Shown in pieces: positions 33,472 to 35,584 of a stretch of 35,584 bases of DNA. The position numbers were made by a program, and so were the translations under genes. The DNA lies in contig CAVFDI010000012.1 of NCBI GenBank assembly GCA_963621145.1, positions 1 to 35,584 of the forward strand, in the 5' to 3' direction. Positions within the stretch are counted from its first letter, which is position 1; every line of letters begins with the position of its first letter. Source of the DNA: W0P28-013 sp963621145. Its GTDB lineage: Bacteria > Bacteroidota > Bacteroidia > Bacteroidales > Paludibacteraceae. The notes under the pieces were generated by a model. That model saw only the letters and a list, made by a program, of their open reading frames with translations. It ran no database searches and was not told the DNA's origin.

Positions 33472-34731
33472 TCAATTTTCTGAACCAAATAGATTGTTTA
33501 TTATTTCGATAAATTCTCTGCCTTTTCCGCTTTTTCCGCTTTTTTTGCTATTTTTGCTTTTTTTCTCTGGCTCTTGATTTTTCTCCTCGAAACAGTTTTC
33601 GTCGCCCATCAGTAGCAGACCAATGGTTTGTGCTGTAAGGTGGCGGCACGAGTCGTCGTTTTGCTCGATATATTGCGAAAAATCGCCAATACGGGCGTGC
33701 ATTCCGCTCGATTTTTCGAGCCATTCGTTGGCATGCGAAATCTGCATCAGCTTGCCCGACGCAATGATGCCAGCCTCCAACTCACTCACATCGTCTACTG
33801 CGCTTTGCACCTGCTGCATGGCGTAAGCCACAATCTCGTCGAAACGCGCGTTGCAAATGCTTATCAATTCGACTAGGCTAATTAAACGCTCGTTGCCATT
33901 TTCGTCGTCGGGCATTTTCATGTGGTCGCTTTTCGATATTTTTTTGTCGAAACTTGTGCTCCAATAGGTTATCAGGCTTTCGGCTCTTTTTTCGTCCAAT
34001 CCAAGCGTGGTGAGGTCGGAAATGATGTGCTTCCGACCCAGCGGCACAACGCCAATATGCGCCAATTTTCCTTGCGTGTAGACTGCCACCGAAGTGCAAC
34101 CCGTGCCGAAATAGATCACTGCGCAACCTGCCTCTTTATCTTCGGGCGAAGCGATGGCGCGCGATACAGCTAAAGGCGTTGGTTGGGGAGGGAGTAAAAT
34201 TTTGAAATTATTCATCAACTCTTTACAACTATTGACCGCTTTCAAACAATTTTCGTTGGCATAGATCAGCGTAAAATTGCCGTTCAGTTGGTCGCCTTTC
34301 TTGTCTAATGGATCTTTTACGGCTTTGAAATCGAGGGCAAATTCTTCTGCAGTGCTTATTACGGAGCAATTGTCGGCGATTTTTTCGAAAGCTTCGTTGC
34401 GCATCTTGTCTAGCAGATCTTCGTCGATAGGCTTTTTAGGATCGAGAGCGCGCGCCACTTCTACTCGCTTCATCGACAGCGAGCGACAGTTGATGCCAGC
34501 ATAAAACTTGGTGATGTGATTGCCACCAGGTAGCCGATTTTCGAGTTGGCGCAGCACCTTGTTGATCGATGCAACCACATCGTTCGGCTTCATTATTTGC
34601 CCATTTTTTACAGCACCAGCAGGTGTCGGCTCGCTATCGGAGCCAAGCAGTTGCAAACGATTTTCGGGCGTGCGCACCGCCGCCGTGGCTGTAATGCGCG
34701 TGTGTCCAATTTCTACAGCGATGATATTCAT
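33472..34731 (-). CDS. ftsA: Cell division protein FtsA
   Basis: An actin-like ATPase that tethers FtsZ to the membrane and recruits later division proteins. The 419-residue protein begins with the phosphate-1 strand IIAVEIGHTRITA. It has an SHS2/1C region (KNGQIMKPNDVVASINKVL), the phosphate-2 segment VIYFGTGCTSVAVYTQGKL and the adenosine motif LEAGIIASGKLMQI. A basic, Lys/Ser-rich linker (about residues 385-403) leads to a C-terminal segment, GREFIEIINNLFGSEN, that should form the amphipathic membrane-targeting helix. An 8-bp tandem array abuts the start codon. It sits between ftsQ (89 bp) and ftsZ (8 bp) in the conserved order. Confidence 0.96.
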   Translation of the reverse strand: MNIIAVEIGHTRITATAAVRTPENRLQLLGSDSEPTPAGAVKNGQIMKPNDVVASINKVLRQLENRLPGGNHITKFYAGINCRSLSMKRVEVARALDPKKPIDEDLLDKMRNEAFEKIADNCSVISTAEEFALDFKAVKDPLDKKGDQLNGNFTLIYANENCLKAVNSCKELMNNFKILLPPQPTPLAVSRAIASPEDKEAGCAVIYFGTGCTSVAVYTQGKLAHIGVVPLGRKHIISDLTTLGLDEKRAESLITYWSTSFDKKISKSDHMKMPDDENGNERLISLVELISICNARFDEIVAYAMQQVQSAVDDVSELEAGIIASGKLMQISHANEWLEKSSGMHARIGDFSQYIEQNDDSCRHLTAQTIGLLLMGDENCFEEKNQEPEKKSKNSKKSGKSGKGREFIEIINNLFGSEN

Positions 34732-34732
34732 T

Positions 34733-34772
34733 GTTAGTTGATGAGTTTATGAGTTGATAAGTTGATGAGTTT
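34733..34772. repeat. 5-unit octanucleotide array abutting the ftsA start codon
   Basis: Five 8-bp units: GTTAGTTG, ATGAGTTT, ATGAGTTG, ATAAGTTG and ATGAGTTT. The array begins 1 bp from the ftsA ATG and fills nearly half of the ftsQ-ftsA gap, so it lies in the mRNA leader of ftsA. Confidence 0.9.
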
Positions 34773-34820
34773 AACGCATTAGCCAGGGTTTGTGAGAAAA
34801 ATTATGCCTCAACACCCACT

Positions 34821-35564
34821 TTACAGACTTTTCTTCGTGCAGACCACCTGATTTCGGTAGCGCAGATCGATTACACGATAGCGATTCCAGCCGATGTACG
34901 GCAGTCCTTTGCGATAGAAAGTGCGCAGTTTTTCTAGTTTCTCTTCGGCGCCATCGAGTGTGCCAAGATAGACGACATGGTCGCCAACGCGTGGCGTGAG
35001 TTGCAACTCGTTTTTGGGCATCACACGAATTTGCGTTATCTGACTGCGCCAAAAATCGTCGTCTTCAATCTCGTCGATAAAATCGTAGAGCGCACCGCAG
35101 ATAAATTCGTCGTTCACAATGCCCGTAACCACAGGAACATACACGCTAAATCGAGTCGATGCAGGCATGCGCTTTCGCTGCTCGTCGATGTAAAAATTGC
35201 CATAAGCAGTCATCACGCGGAACTTGGGGCGACGCTGCGTTACATCGATGCGAATGGCCCCGTCTGCCGTATAGTAACATGAGGCTTCGCAGACGAATGG
35301 ATTCTTTTTAATCAGCGTTTCAATCTCGTTGAAATCGATTTTGCCAATTTGCGTGCCGATGTAATTTTGATTCATGCGTCCGAGTTGATTTTGCACATCT
35401 TTTTCGTTGATGAAACCGAGTTCGTCGGCATCAAGCACGCGCGTCTCGATGCGTCGGCACACATCGCCATCGGGCAGTGGCGAGGTGTAAACCACTGCAA
35501 AAATCAGATAGCCCGCTAGCGCGATCATCGTGAACAAAATCAGTATGTTACGCAGGAATTTCAA
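34821..35564 (-). CDS. ftsQ: Cell division protein FtsQ (TTG start)
   Basis: A bitopic inner-membrane divisome protein. The 247-residue protein has a short cytoplasmic end, one membrane helix (about residues 5-26, ILILFTMIALAGYLIFAVVY), a POTRA-like domain (about 35-110, ending in AIRIDVTQRRPKFRV) and an FtsQ beta domain (FYIDEQRKRMP, YVPVVTG, VVYLGTLDG). The order ftsQ-ftsA-ftsZ supports the call. The start codon must be TTG at 35564: two codons further upstream in frame is a TGA, and no ATG or GTG precedes the membrane helix. That TTG is part of a TGAAATT heptad array (35557-35584). The rest of the division cluster should continue beyond the right edge. Confidence 0.93.
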   Translation of the reverse strand: MKFLRNILILFTMIALAGYLIFAVVYTSPLPDGDVCRRIETRVLDADELGFINEKDVQNQLGRMNQNYIGTQIGKIDFNEIETLIKKNPFVCEASCYYTADGAIRIDVTQRRPKFRVMTAYGNFYIDEQRKRMPASTRFSVYVPVVTGIVNDEFICGALYDFIDEIEDDDFWRSQITQIRVMPKNELQLTPRVGDHVVYLGTLDGAEEKLEKLRTFYRKGLPYIGWNRYRVIDLRYRNQVVCTKKSL

Positions 35565-35584
35565 ATTTCAAATTTCAGATTTCA
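35557..35584. repeat. 4-unit heptanucleotide array overlapping the ftsQ start codon
   Basis: On the minus strand: TGAAATC followed by three TGAAATT units, running to the window edge and possibly beyond. The last unit contains the TTG and first Lys codon of ftsQ. Same unit family as 31-100. Confidence 0.9.

Overview
The window is a stretch of a Bacteroidales (phylum Bacteroidota) chromosome, probably not a mobile island. The evidence is: promoters of the Bacteroidota type (TTG, 19-20 bp, TAnnTTTG) ahead of several genes; no Shine-Dalgarno signals; a giant surface protein ending in a type IX secretion (T9SS) sorting domain; a tmRNA whose tag reads GETSYALAA; a ParE-type topoisomerase subunit and ftsQ-ftsA-ftsZ of Bacteroidales type. 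No transposase, integrase, phage gene or CRISPR array is visible, and I cannot name a genus.

Layout. 1-3.9 kb: secreted 1261-residue protein with InlB/Listeria-Bacteroides repeats. 4.1-5.7 kb: class I fumarase. 6.0-6.6 kb: small lipoprotein. 6.7-17.0 kb: a 3273-residue LamG-rich T9SS cargo, followed 6 bp downstream by a small lipoprotein gene that carries a related domain. 17.0-17.5 kb: intergenic region full of 7-bp repeats. 17.5-18.6 kb: PfkB-family kinase convergent with tRNA-Ser(GCT), sharing a bidirectional terminator. 18.8-21.5 kb: AAA/DUF4143 ATPase divergent from a secreted protein, with a 33-bp tandem repeat between their promoters. 21.6-25.2 kb: mltG, a serA-like dehydrogenase, a xerC/xerD recombinase and a small ASCH-like protein. 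25.3-31.6 kb, minus strand: topA, a ClC channel/exchanger with CBS domains, parE. 31.7-32.1 kb: tmRNA (ssrA). 32.3-35.6 kb, minus strand: ftsZ, ftsA, ftsQ, part of a division cluster running off the right edge.

The genes are mostly housekeeping: septum assembly (ftsQAZ), peptidoglycan strand termination (mltG), DNA topology and chromosome resolution (topA, parE, xer), ribosome rescue (ssrA), serine and dicarboxylate metabolism. A few large exported proteins sit among them.

The most unusual content is non-coding. (1) Short tandem arrays with a strict 7-bp or 8-bp period abut the start or stop codons of many genes (gene at 107, the giant gene, serA, xer, parE, ftsA, ftsQ). The sequences differ but the period and position recur; at ftsQ the array supplies the only available start codon (TTG), and at xer it supplies the stop codon. 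(2) A palindromic element (arms GGGACG/CGTCCC) occurs four times, each time 20-70 bp downstream of a minus-strand gene, and at least two copies have the form of rho-independent terminators. These two patterns are the best candidates for something undescribed here.
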